Part shown: positions 35,801 through 48,434 of the stretch, piece after piece
How positions within the stretch are numbered: the stretch's first letter is position 1
How the letters are laid out: the number at the start of each line of letters is the position of its first letter
Assembly: GCA_014155875.1 (NCBI GenBank)
Contig: JACEFZ010011685.1
Coordinates: 62,001 to 126,000, forward strand
Length of the DNA stretch: 64,000 bases
Source: Cepaea nemoralis
Taxonomy: Eukaryota > Mollusca > Gastropoda > Stylommatophora > Helicidae
Reading direction: 5' to 3'
Notes under the pieces: generated by a model
Seen by the model: only the letters and a program-made list of their open reading frames with translations
Database searches by the model: none
What the model was told of the DNA's origin: nothing
Translations under genes and position numbers: made by a program

Positions 35801-38800
35801 TAACACAGAATAACACGATAAACAGATATACACAGATATAACACCAGATATAACACAGATAAACACAGATATAACACAGATATAACACAGACATAACACA
35901 GATATAACACAGATATAACACAGATATAACACAGACATAACACAGATATAACACAGATATAACACAGATATAACACAGATATAACACAGATATAACACAG
36001 ATATAACACAGACATAAACACAGATATAACACAGATATAACACAGATATAACCACAGATATAACACAGATATAAACACAGATATAACACAGACTATAACA
36101 CAGACATAACACAGATATAACACAGATATAACACAGACATAACACAGACATAACACAGATATAACACAGACTATAACACAGATATAACACAGATATAACA
36201 CAGATATAACACAGATATAACACAGACTATAACACAGATATAACACAGATATAACACAGACTATAACACAGACATAACACAGATATAACACAGATATAAC
36301 ACAGATATAACACAGATATAACACAGATATAACACAGACATAACACAGATATAACACAGATATAACACAGACTATAACACAGATATAACCACAGATATAA
36401 CACAGACATAACACAGATATAACACAGATATAACACAGATATAACACAGACATAACACAGATATAACACAGACATAACACAGATATAACACAGATATAAC
36501 ACAGATATAACACAGATATAACACAGATATAACACAGATATAACACAGATATAACACAGATATACAGTAACCACAGATATACACACACAGATATAACACA
36601 GATATAACACAGATATAACACAGATATAACACAGATATAACACAGATAACACATAAACCAGTATAACACAGATATACACAGATATAACACAGATATAACA
36701 CAGATACACAATAACACAGATATAACACAGACATAACACAGATATAACACAGATATACACAGATACACATAACACAGATATAACACAGATAACACAGATA
36801 TAACACAGATATAACACAGATATAACACAGACATAACACAGATATAACACAGATATACACAGATAAACACAGATATAACACGCATAACCAGAATAACACA
36901 GATATAACACAGATATAACACAGATATAACACAGACATAACACAGATATAACACAGATATAACACAGATAACACAGATATAACAAGATATAACACGCATA
37001 ACACAGATATAACCCAGATATAACACAGATATAACACAGACATAACACAGATAGAACACAGATAAAACACAGATAGTAACACAGATATAACACAGATTAT
37101 AACACAGACATAACACAGATATAACACAGATATAACACAGATATAAAACACAGATATACACAGATATAACACAGATATAACACAGATATTACACAGATAT
37201 AACACAGATATAACACAGACATAACACAGACATAACACAGATATAACACAGATATAACACAGATAGAACACAGATATAACACAGATAGAACACAGATATA
37301 ACACAGACATAACACAGATATAACACAGATATAACACAGATAGAACACAGATATAACACAGATATAACACAGACATAACACAGACATAACACAGACATAA
37401 TCACAGACATAACACAGATATAACACAGACATAACACAGATATACACAGGATAGAACACAGATATAACCAGATATAACACAGATATAACACAGATAGACA
37501 CAGATATAACACAGATTAACACAGATATAACACAGATATAACCCAGACATAACCAGATATAACACAGACATAACACAGATATAACACAGATATAACACAG
37601 ATATAACACAGAATAACACAGATATAACACAGATACATACACAGATAGAACACAGATATAACACAGCATATACACAGATATAACACAGATATAACAACAG
37701 ATAGAACACAGATATAACACAGATATAACACAGATATAACACAGATATAACACATATATAACACAGATATAACACAGAATAAACACAGATAGAACACAGA
37801 TATAACACAGATATAACACAGATATAACGACAGATCATAACACAGATAGAACACAGATATAACACAGATAGAACACAGATAGAACACAGATATAACACAG
37901 ATATAACACAGATATAAACAACAGATATAACACAGATAGAAACACAGATATAACACATATAACACAGACATAACAACAGATATAACACAGATATAACACA
38001 GATATAACACAGATATAACACAGATATAACACAGATATAACACAGATATAACACAGACATAACACAGATATAACACAGATATAACACAGACATAACACAG
38101 ATATAACACATATATAACACAGATATAACACAGACATAACACAGATATAACACAGATATAACACAGATATAACACAGATATAACACAGATATAACACAGA
38201 TATAACACAGATATAACACAGATATAACACAGATATAACACAGATATAACACAGATATAACACAGACATAACACAGATATAACACAGATATAACACAGAT
38301 ATAACACAGACATAACACAGATATAACACAGACATAACACAGACATAACACAGATATAACACAGATACATAACACAGATATAACACAGATATAACACAGA
38401 TATAACACAGATATAACACAGATATAACACAGATATAACACAGATATAACACAGACTATAACACAGATATAACACAGATATAACACAGATATACACAGAT
38501 ATAACACAGATATAACACAGACTATAACACAGATATAACACAGATATAACACAGACATAACACAGATATAACACAGATATAACACAGATATAACACAGAT
38601 ATAACACAGATATAACACAGATATAACACAGACATAACACAGATATAACACAGACATAACACAGATATAACACAGATATAACACATATATAACACAGATA
38701 TAACACAGACATAACACAGATATAACACAGATATAACACATACATAACACAGATATAACACAGATATAACACAGATATAACACAGATATAACACAGATAT

Positions 38801-40615
38801 AACACAGATATAACACAGATATAACACAGATATAACACAGATATAACACAGATATAACACAGATATAACACAGATATAACACAGATATAACACAGACATA
38901 ACACAGATATAACACAGATATAACACAGATATAACACAGATATAACACAGATATAACACAGACATAACACAGATATAACACAGACATAACACAGACATAA
39001 CACAGATATAACACAGACATAACACAGATATAACACAGATATAACACAGATATAACACAGATATAACACAGATATAACACAGATATAACACAGATATAAC
39101 ACAGATATAACACAGATATAACAGATATAACACAGACATAAACACAGATATAACACAGACATAACACAGATATAACACAGATATAACACAGATATAACAC
39201 AGACATAACACAGATATAACACAGATATAACACAGATATAACACAGATATAACACAGATATAACACATATATAACACAGATATAACACAGATATAACACA
39301 GATATAACACAGATATAACACAGATATAACACAGATATAACACAGATATAACACAGATATAAACACAGATATAACACAGATCATAACACAGATATAACAC
39401 AGACATAACACAGATCATAACACAGATATAACACAGACATAACACAGATATAACACAGACATAACACAGATATAACACAGATATAACACAGATATAACAC
39501 AGATATAACACAGATAAACACAGATAACACAGATATAACACAGATATAACACAGATATAACACAGACATAACACAGAATAACACAGATATAACACAGATA
39601 TAACACAGACATAACACAGATATAACACAGATATAACACAGATATAACACAGATATAACACAGATAAACACAGATATCAACAAACACAGATATAACACAG
39701 ATATAACACAGATATAACACACAGATATAACACAGATATAACACAGATATAACACAGATATAACACAGATATAACACAGACACAGATAAACACAGATATA
39801 ACACAGATATAACACAGATATAACACAGATATAACACAGATATAACACAGATATACACAGACATAACACAGATATAACACAGATATAACACAGATATAAC
39901 ACAGATATAACACAGATATAACACAGATAAACAGATATAACACAGATATAACACAGATATAACACAGATATACACAGATATAACACAGATATAACACAGA
40001 TAGAAACACAGATATAACACAGATATCGAACATCAGATATAACACAGATACATAACACAGGACATAACCACAGATATAAACAGATCATAACACCGAATAC
40101 ACACAGACATACCACAGATATCACACAGATATGAACACAGATATAACACAGATTATACACAGATATAACAACAGGATATAACCACAGATATAAACACAGA
40201 TTATAACACAGATATCAACAACAGATATAACCCAGACATAACACAGATATAACACAGACAGAACCACGATATAACACAGATATAAACACAGATATAACAC
40301 AGACCTAAACACAGATATAAACACTGACATAACACAGATATAACACAGATATAAACACAGCCATAAACACAGATATAACACAGGATATAAGCACAGATAT
40401 AACACCGATATAACTACAGCTATAACACAGATATAATCACAGATTATAAATACAGATATATAACACAGATCTTACACAAGATATAACACAGACATAACAC
40501 GACAGAAAAAACACAGACATAAACACCAGATATACACAGATATAACACAGATATAACACAGATATAACACAGATATAACACAGATATAACACAGATATAA
40601 CTCAGACAGAACACA
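23862..40615. repeat. Giant 11-bp satellite array (ATAACACAGAT/ATAACACAGAC)
   Basis: Roughly 1,500 units over 16.7 kb. The unit is ATAACACAGAY with the last base T or C. On the minus strand the unit has no stop in any frame and 11 is not a multiple of three, so all three frames give the same 11-residue pattern (CYICVISVLYL, with I/V/M and Y/C variants). This explains open frames of up to 925 codons; they are not genes. Plus-strand frames are closed by TAA. It lies in the RPTP intron between exons 4 and 5. Blocks at 23.9-25.4, 32.0-33.5 and 37.9-39.4 kb are nearly regular; 25.4-31.4, 33.5-37.9 and 39.6-40.6 kb are indel-rich. Confidence 0.97.
31436..31985. repeat. 12-bp sub-array (ATATACACACAG/T) inside the 11-bp array
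   Basis: About 45 units of ATATACACACAK replace the 11-bp unit; a smaller block lies at 33,570-33,725. It encodes a 4-residue period (CVYI) on the minus strand, again as a by-product. Confidence 0.9.
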
Positions 40616-40669
40616 AACATGAAGTAACGCTGAGAGACATCAGGATTATAGACAACTGGAGGGATGTTG

Positions 40670-40995
40670 CTCTTACAAGGTGTACACCATGAGTTGTACA
40701 CCATGAGATGTACATCATGAGTTGTACACATGAGCTGTCCATTATGAGTTGTACACCGTGCGTTGTACACAATGGGTTGTAGAACGTGAACTGTACACCA
40801 TGATTTGAACACCATGAGTTGTACAACATATGTTGCACATCATGATCTGTACACCGTGAGTTGTACACCATGAGTTGTACACCATGAATGGTACATGATG
40901 AGTGGTACACTATAATATGTACATCATGATTTAAACACGATGCGTTATACGCGCTAGTTGTACAGCATGATTTGTGCAGCATGAGTTATACAAGT
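40670..40995. repeat. 13-bp minisatellite (GAGTTGTACACCAT)
   Basis: About 24 diverged copies of a 13- to 14-bp unit directly follow the 11-bp array. Confidence 0.8.
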
Positions 40996-41174
40996 AGTGA
41001 ATGCTGTAGTATTTGTTTATACGCACACAGTTATCAGATCTGAAACTGGCAAAGAACATTTGGGTGGAGCCTGTAGACAATGCCAGGCCCAAAACGTGTC
41101 CAAACCCTACCCCAGCCAGTCTTAATGTGCGGTGTTGATGCACGACCAGCTCACACCCTGACACTCTTCTCCAT

Positions 41175-41275
41175 AGATGTCAAGGTGCCGTACTGGTCGT
41201 GCACACCCTGCTGGTTACCGAGCATGATGAGGGGGAAGGGATTCTGTGACAGTCCCCGTGAAGATAATACGTCTA
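41175..41275. repeat. Segment homologous to 5,535-5,650
   Basis: See the partner segment. The minus strand has an open stretch with FPLIMLGNQQGVHDQYGTL, not recognised as a known domain and not preserved in the partner's frame. It lies in the long intron between exons 4 and 5. Confidence 0.4.
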
Positions 41276-41439
41276 TGCTGGGTTGATTAATCTGACTCCA
41301 ATAGACACAAGCTACGTGAAACCGGGGAACTTAAGAGTTAAACCATATTTTTCCAGGGGATTCACACTATAATAACAACAGTGCCACCACCAACAATAGC
41401 AAAACCAACAACAACAACAGCAACAACAATTTAATATGC

Positions 41440-43000
41440 TATGACGCCTCCCATATGGTAAATAATAAAATAGCATGTCATATTTGACACCTTCATTATG
41501 GTAAATAATAAAATAGCATGTCATATTTGACACCTTCATTATGGTAAATAATAAAATAGCATGTCATATTTGACACCTTCGTTATGGTAAATAATAAATT
41601 AGCATGTCATATTTGACACCTTACATATGATAAATAATAAAATAGCATGTCATATTTGACACCTTCATTATGGTAAATAATAAAATAGGATGTCATATTT
41701 GACACCTTCGTTATGGTACATAATAAATTAGCATGTCATATTTGACACCTTACATATGATTAATAATAAAATAGCATGTCATATTTGACACCTCACATAT
41801 GATAAATAATAAAATAGCATGTCATATTTGAAACCTTCATTATGGTAAATAATAAAATAGCATGTCATATTTGACACCTTCGTTATGGTAAATAATAAAT
41901 TAGCATGTCATATTTGACACCTTACATATGATAAATAATAAAATAGCATGTCATATTTGACACCTTCATTATGGTAAATAATAAAATAGCATGTCATATT
42001 TGACACCTTCGTTATGGTAAATAATAAATTAGCATGTCATATTTGACACCTTACATATGATAAATAATAAAATAGCATGTCATATTTGACACCTTACATA
42101 TGATAAATAATAAAATAGCTTGTCATATTTGACACCTTCATTATGGTAAATAATAAAATAGCATGTCATATTTGACACCTTCGTTATGGTAAATAATAAA
42201 TTAGCATGTCATATTTGACACCTTACATATGATAAATAATAAAATAGCATGTCATATTTGACACCTTCATTGTGGTAAATAATAAATTAGCATGTCATAT
42301 TTGACACCTTACATATGATAAATAATAAAATAGCATGTCATATTTGACACCTTCATTGTGGTAAATAATAAAATAGCATGTCATATTTGACACCTTACAT
42401 ATGATAAATAATAAAATAGCATGTCATATTTGACATCTTCCATATGATAAATAATAAAATAGCATGTCATATTTGACACCTTCGTTATGATAAATAATAA
42501 AATAGCATGTCATATTTGACACCTTCGTTATGGTAAATAATAAAATAGCATGTCATATTTGACACCTTCGTTATGATAAATAATAAAATAGCATGTCATA
42601 TTTGACACCTTCGTTATGATAAATAATAAAATAGCATGTCATATTTGACACCTTCGTTATGATAAATAATAAAATTGCATGTCATATTTGACACCTTCGT
42701 TATGATAAATAATAAAATAGCATGTCATATTTGACACCTTCGTTATGATAAATAATAAAATAGCATATCATATTTGACACCTTCGTTATGATAAATAATA
42801 AAATAGCATGTCATATTTGACACCTTCGTTATGATAAATAATAAAATAGCATGTCATATTTGACACCTTCGTTATGATAAATTATAAAATAGCATGTCAT
42901 ATTTGACACCTTATATATGGTAAATAATAAAATAGTATGTCATATTTGACACCTCCCATATGGTAAATAATAAATTAGCATGGCATATTTGACACCTTCC
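41440..43000. repeat. 43-bp satellite array with A-B-C higher-order pattern
   Basis: About 36 copies of a 43-bp AT-rich unit with core AATAATAAAATAGCATGTCA and TATTTGACACCTT. Variants differ in CATTATGGT (A), CGTTATGGT with AAATTAG (B) and ACATATGAT (C), which recur in A-B-C order in the 5' half. A fourth variant (CGTTATGAT) is amplified about 11 times in the 3' half. Confidence 0.93.
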
Positions 43001-43012
43001 ATACGTTATAAA

Positions 43013-43252
43013 GCCGGCTTCCTGGCCTAGAGGTTAGCGGCTTTTCTCCGTAATCTCGTATACTCTAGTAGTAACGTGACGACGGTGAGAATCAGCAGTG
43101 GTTCGAATCGCGTCGGTAACTTACGGGGTAAGTGAACCGGCCGCTCAGAAAGCAATGGAAAACTAGTGAGCGTAATCTTGCCAAGAAATCTACAATCAGC
43201 TGAAATATGCTGATGTTGACAGCAATGTCCTGTAAAGGATATGCAAACATGG
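43013..43252 (+). repeat. tRNA-derived SINE family A, intact, with 12-bp target duplication
   Basis: It is flanked by ATACGTTATAAA at 43001-43012 and 43253-43264. The head has an A box (TGGCCTAGAGGTTAGCGG, 43023-43040) and a B box (GGTTCGAATC, 43100-43109). The body has CAGAAAGCAATGGAAAACTA and TTGCCAAGAAATC, similar to the central domain I recall for MetaSINEs, and ends TCCTGTAAAGGATATGCAAA. It inserted into the 43-bp satellite. Confidence 0.88.
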
Positions 43253-43264
43253 ATACGTTATAAA

Positions 43265-43325
43265 ATAGGTCTGCATACCATATTTGACACCTTGCACATG
43301 TTAAATCATAAATTAACATGCCATA
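43265..43325. repeat. Diverged 43-bp satellite units
   Basis: ACCTTGCACATGTTAAATCA and CATAAATTAACATGCCATAT match the satellite monomer with substitutions. Confidence 0.75.
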
Positions 43326-43327
43326 TG

Positions 43328-43560
43328 TGAAAGCCCGCTGTATAACTAAGGGGTTACGAACGCAGTTAGTGTTCGAAATACAGCGGCGCGCGATTTGTCA
43401 GCAGACCGCGTTGCGTTGGATTTTACCGAAATGTTATGGATGCCGGTCGTTCAGAAAGCAATGGCAAACTACTGAACGTAAATTTGCCAAGAAATCACAA
43501 ACAGCAAACAATACTGGTGTTGACTGCAACGTCCAGTAAAGGATATGCAACTAACTTTAT
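43328..43560 (+). repeat. SINE family A copy
   Basis: Shortened head (GGGGTTACGAACGCAGTTAG, GTGTTCGAAAT) with a well-preserved core (GTCGTTCAGAAAGCAATGGC) and 3' end (CCAGTAAAGGATATGCAACT). Confidence 0.82.
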
Positions 43561-43781
43561 TTTTAACGTTAGGGAAAGCTTCCATATGTTAAATCATAAA
43601 TTAGCATGCCATATGTGCGTTAGGGAAAGCTTCTATATGTTAAATCATAAATTAGCATGCCATATGTGACTCCTTTCATAAATTAAATCATAAATTAGCA
43701 TTCTGTATTTGACAGCTATCATAAGTTAAATCATAAATTAGCTGTCATATTTGATACCTTTCATAAGTTAAATCATACATT
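43561..43781. repeat. Diverged 43-bp satellite units, left flank of the LINE
   Basis: Four decayed monomers (GTTAAATCATAAATTAGCAT and variants). The last 12 bp, AAATCATACATT, are the target duplication of the LINE. Confidence 0.8.
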
Positions 43782-43846
43782 CATTGGCACCTTTCCGCCT
43801 TGAAAGACGATAGTTTGGTACATTGTGCTTTAAAAAGGCTTAATAA

Positions 43847-44527
43847 CTACGATCCATGGCGGTGGCGAGTGTGGCTGGTAAGGACAATTCTTGCTGCAAA
43901 TGTTTGCCCACAGTAGGTGCATGTGAAAACATGGTCATTTCCACCATTTTGCACCATCTTACGTCTCTCACGCTCTGTGTGTGTTTTATCTGCAATAATT
44001 TTCTCCTTTGTCTTTATTCCATTTCTAATAGTTGCCCTCCATGCAACACGTTCAGCGGCGACGTGCTCCCAATGTGCATTATCAATGCCTGTATCAATCA
44101 TGTCCCGCTTACACACATCTTTGTATCGTAGTAGAGGCCGACCCTGAGATCTCCTACCCGTCTGTAATTCACCAAAAAAGATATCCTTTGGTATTCTACC
44201 ATCATCCATCCTCCTAACGTGTCCTATCCATCTAAGTCTACGAAGACTGAGCATGGAATACACCGTCACACAACCTGATCTTTCCAATACTTCAGTATTT
44301 GTGATTTTATCTTGCCACTTAATACCAAGTATTCTTCGCAGACACCGCATATGAAAGCTGTTTAAACGTTTCTCTTGGCGTGAGTAAGTTGTCCAGGTTT
44401 CACTGCCATAAAGAAGAGTACTAAGGACACAGGCTTGGTAGACGAGGACTTTTGTTTTGGCAGTAAGCTTCCTGTTCTCCCAGACTCTTTTTGCTAACAT
44501 GTTCAGTTGTTGTTGCTGCCTTGCCAA
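43847..44527 (-). pseudogene. LINE C-terminal region with zinc finger
   Basis: It contains YGSETWTTYSRQEKRLNSFH, MRCLRRILGIKWQDKI and RRLRWIGHVRRMDDG, and ends CTYCGQTFAARIVLTSH with a C2H2 spacing (CX2CX12HX4H). The finger is preserved in all three copies in the window, which argues that it was functional in the source element, perhaps for nucleic-acid binding. Confidence 0.88.
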
Positions 44528-44619
44528 TCCTGATGTTGATTTCCTGATCGAGGGATAATTTGCTATTTACCTCTGATCCTAGATATGTAAAATGGTCTAC
44601 TATCTCCAGTTCGGCGTCG

Positions 44620-45210
44620 TCAATAAAGATTGATGGTACACCATAGTGCACCTTGTGACATAATCTGTGTCTTCTTTTTGTTAATTGTTAAACCAAATTC
44701 AGAACAAGCATTGGAGAATGCAGATAGTAGATGTTGTAATTCTTCCTCAGAGTGGGTCGTAATCGCAGCATCATCCGCAAAACGCAACTCTCTGATTAGT
44801 ACCCTGCTAATTTTGGTCTTGGCCTTCAATCTCTGAGCATTATAGAGGCCACCATCTGAGCGTGAGTGAATGTATATACCGTCATCCTGATCACGAAAGG
44901 CATATTTCAGTAGAAGTGAAAAGTATATCCCAAAGAGGGTGGGGGCTAGCACACAGCCTTGCTTAACTCCACTCTTGATTTCAAACTCTTCTGAAGTTGA
45001 GCCATCAAACTTGATTATACCCTTCATGCCTGTGTGGAACGATTCCACAATGGACAGAAGAGTTGGTGGGCAGCCAATCTTCTTTAGTGCTTTGAACAGA
45101 CCCTCACGACTGACCAAATCGAATGCCTTTGTGAGGTCGATGAAGGCAATAAACAGTGGCTGATTTTGTTCCCGGCATTTTTCTTGCATCTGTCGCAATG
45201 ATAATATCAT
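44620..45210 (-). pseudogene. LINE RT palm domain
   Basis: The frame continues with FIAFIDLTKAFDLVSREGLF (RT box with FxDxxxAFD), SGVKQGCVLAPTLFGIYFSL and RELRFADDAAITTH. FADD supplies the catalytic aspartates. It ends near 44,620 where a further frameshift begins. Confidence 0.9.
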
Positions 45211-46985
45211 ATCAATGGTAGACCGGTTCTGACGGAATCCACACTGTGATTCGGGGTAGACTTGATCTCCCAGGACTTGAAGTCTGTGCAGGACAATTCT
45301 GGCAAATACTTTCCCAACAATACACAGAAGTGAGATACCCTATAGTTGTTACAGTCGCTCCGATCTCCCTTGTTCTTGTACAGCGTTATGATGTTTGAAT
45401 CTTTGAAATCCTGTGGGACTTGTCCTTCTCGCCAGCATAGCTCTATTAGCTGGTGGATCTGTAGAGCGAGTGTGTCTTGCCCACTTCTGATCACCTCTAT
45501 TGGAATCCCATCCTTACCTGGAGCCTTGCCAGATGCAAGCTCATTTATAGCACACTTAACTTCTGTTATAGTGGGAAGTGTGTCCAGGTGGTCAAGAGTT
45601 GGCAGGGCCTCTATGGCGTTGAGGGCATCATCCGCTAGCTTGGTCTCACTTGAGTAAAGCTCTAAATAGTGCTCGACCCATCTATCCATCTGCTGTTTCT
45701 TATCAGTGATGATTTCTCCAGTCAAGGTTTTCAGCGGTGCACTTCTTTTGATCATTGGACCACAGGCTTTCTTTATCCCTTCATACATGCTTCTGATGTT
45801 TCCCTTATCACTTGCGATTTGAATGGACTCACATAACTTGATCCAATAGTCATTCGCACACTGCCTGGCAGCCTTTTGTACATCCTTCCTTGCTTGCTTC
45901 AGCTCACTCAGAGTGTTACGCGTTGGTCTTTCCTTGTTTCTTAAGAGAGCTATCTTCTTTTTATCAATCAAGGGCTGCAATATCTGGCTGTTTGCCGCAA
46001 ACCAGTCCTGTCTCTTATGATCCACTGTGCCGTAAACCCCTACCGCTGTTTTATAAATAGTTTCCTTAAGTTTACTACATTTATCATTTACTATACAATT
46101 TTCTGATGTATCATTGAAAGCGTCTTCAAGTTGCTGTTGAAATTCAAAGCACTTTCCAGGATCGTGAGTGTTAGTAATATTAATCCTGGGGCTAGACTTG
46201 TGTTTAGCTGTGTAGATTCTCTTTGGTTTCAGTCTAACCCTTGCAACAACCAAAGAATGATCTGTATCACAGTCAGCACTGTGGTAACTTCGAGTTAATG
46301 ATGTATGGTTCAGATGTTGTCTCCGTGTGATAATGAAGTCCAGCTGATGCCATGGGCCGGATCTTGGATGTTTCCATGTGACCTTATGCATCTCTTTTGT
46401 TTTAAAAAAGGAGTTTGTAATACATAGGTCATTTCTAGTGCAATGCTCCAGCGACCTTTGCCAATTATCATTCATGCGACCGATGTTGTATTTTCCAAGG
46501 CACACTGGCCATGAACTCGAGTCCTTGCCCACACGAGCATTGAAATCACCGAGCATATAAATGTAGTCGCATTTTGGAACTGCCTTGATCGCAGAGTCTA
46601 GCTGCTCATAGAACATATCCTTCACATCATCAGAGGAAGCGAGTGTCGGTGCATATGCAGTGAGAATGGTGGCAAATCCACAGGAGTTTGCCAAGCGCAG
46701 TGATAATAATCTTTCATTACCTCCAGCCGGGATATCAATCATTCCCAGTAGCGAATTCTTCACTGCAAAGCCCACACCATGTTGCCTTTTTTCTGCCTGC
46801 CCTCTTCCCTTCCAAAAAAAGGTGTAATTGTTTTCCCTGAGTGACCCTTCCTCAGCGAAGCGAGTCTCCTGCAGGCCAGCAATATCAATGTTAAGACGAT
46901 CGAATTTAGCATCAATCACAGCCGTTTTTCTCACATCGTAAATATTTGTCATGTCAGTGGAAAATCCTGGACACATGGTTCTCAC
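45207..46985 (-). pseudogene. LINE endonuclease and RT N-terminal half
   Basis: The 592-codon frame has endonuclease motifs DIAGLQETRF, YMLGDFNARVG, WKHPRSGPWHQLDFII and the terminal SADCDTDHSLVVARV, giving the catalytic Glu, Asp-x-Asn and Asp-His residues. RT motifs ELASGKAPGKDGIPIEVI and GDRSDCNNYR follow. A 1-base deletion near 45,345 (one C missing compared with the copy at 61,150) throws the frame, so the last 40 residues are nonsense. The true start lies slightly upstream (LRLATWNV). Confidence 0.9.
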
Positions 46986-47754
46986 GTTCCAGGTTGCAAG
47001 CCGTAGCTTGAGGTTTCTATTCTTTTTATTAGTACCTGGTGCATTGGTTTTACAGCCTGCGATTCAGATTTTGTCCTAGCCCCAAGTACCCATTGAAGCA
47101 GGCAGGCTGTGGCGGATCAGCACCCAATTGGCTGGGGGCTGCCCAGCTTGAGGCGGGCGGTAGCTGATCAGTGACACCTGTAGGTGTCTCCCACCGTCAG
47201 AGGCAACGCGTGGCGCCCCATGTCTACGCCAACTGACAAGGACTTATAACCCGTAACAGTTGCCTCTCGCTTTGATTCCGAGACCGGTTAAGACCAGGGA
47301 TGGAGTTATTGCCTCTCCATAGCACAAAGCCTGGGCTAAAATAAAGAAACCATGTGTTGCCCATGCAGCATGATCCCTCTCTCGGCCTGCCTAGTTCACT
47401 CCAGAGGAAAGTTGACACCTATAATCTGGAACAAGACAAGCTGCAGAAGCTGCCGTATCAGCAAAGCAATGCTCTAACTGTCCGCCTGTCGGAGCTTCGA
47501 TCCTAGACCAGCTGCCAACCAAGGCTTAGGGCCTGGTCTGCCCTGCCATGACTTATTTTGTCTTTGGGTTGCATTTCCTCGCACCAGGATAAGGCTAGTA
47601 CCCTCCCAATTGCGCTCTTACGCCCGAAGCCGTTGCACAATGTAGGGTGTCGGGTTTGGTAAGCGCCGCCCAACATTCGGCGCTGACATAAAGCAGGTAG
47701 TACCGTCTACTGTCATACGGTAGCTCAGTCATATCTGACTAAGACCTGACTTAC

Positions 47755-47930
47755 AAATCATACATTAGCATACCAAAATTGACACCTTTAATATGTTAAA
47801 TCATGAATTAAACCTTGCATGTGGTAAATCGCAGGTAAATGGCTTATTTGATACTGTCCATATTTTAAACTATAGGTTAGCATGCACTATTTGAAACCTT
47901 GGCCTATGGTTAATCACACACTTGTTAGGA
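47755..47930. repeat. Diverged 43-bp satellite units, right flank of the LINE
   Basis: Four decayed monomers (AAATCATACATTAGCATACC, TATGTTAAATCATGAATTAA ...) run up to the exon 4 donor. Confidence 0.8.
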
Positions 47931-47937
47931 AATCTAC

Positions 47938-48014
47938 CTGCACAAAGGAAGCGTTGATGTAGTCGCCGAGGTTCTTTTCTGGGTCAGCCAACAGATGAAC
48001 TCTGGAGTGGTCAT
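47938..48014 (-). CDS. RPTP exon 4: D1 DHSRV and DYINASFV motifs
   Basis: The 77-bp exon reads DHSRVHLLADPEKNLG then DYINASFVQ, canonical PTP motifs just upstream of the phosphotyrosine loop. The acceptor is TTTACAG|ATGACC and the donor is GTGCAG|GTAGAT. It begins in phase 1, ends in phase 0, and precedes a 24-kb intron that contains both large satellite arrays and a LINE. Confidence 0.93.
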
Positions 48015-48162
48015 CTGTAAATATAACAGTCGGATGTGCTCTTTGATCTTGTTTGAAATCACGTGTTCTCTCGCAATTACAATATCACAACTACTACTAT
48101 CTCACTACGACCAATTACATCATCATTATAAACGTCGTCGTTGTCGCCGCGGCCGCCGCCGC

Positions 48163-48434
<272 letters not shown>

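Larger units (their letters stand above)
43782..47754 (-). mobile_element. Near full-length non-LTR retrotransposon (endonuclease, RT, C2H2 finger)
   Basis: The 3.97-kb element is flanked by AAATCATACATT at 43770-43781 and 47755-47766. Reading minus: a roughly 0.77-kb 5' region, an APE-type endonuclease starting at WNVRTMCPGF, reverse transcriptase with FADD, a C-terminal RRLRWIGHVRRMDDG block and a terminal C2H2 finger. Frameshifts at about 45,345 and 44,505 inactivate it. Clade not assigned by eye. Confidence 0.93.

Noticed and set aside
23750..40160. Dozens of minus-strand open frames of up to 925 codons encoding C-Y-I-V-L-rich repeats
   Set aside because: They arise because the 11-bp unit has no stop on the minus strand in any frame; all three frames encode the same cycle. 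There is no start context, codon bias or domain.
41440..43000. CRISPR-like regular repeats
   Set aside because: The 43-bp units are contiguous with no unique spacers, and the genome is eukaryotic. The same holds for the 20-bp, 13-bp and 54-bp arrays.
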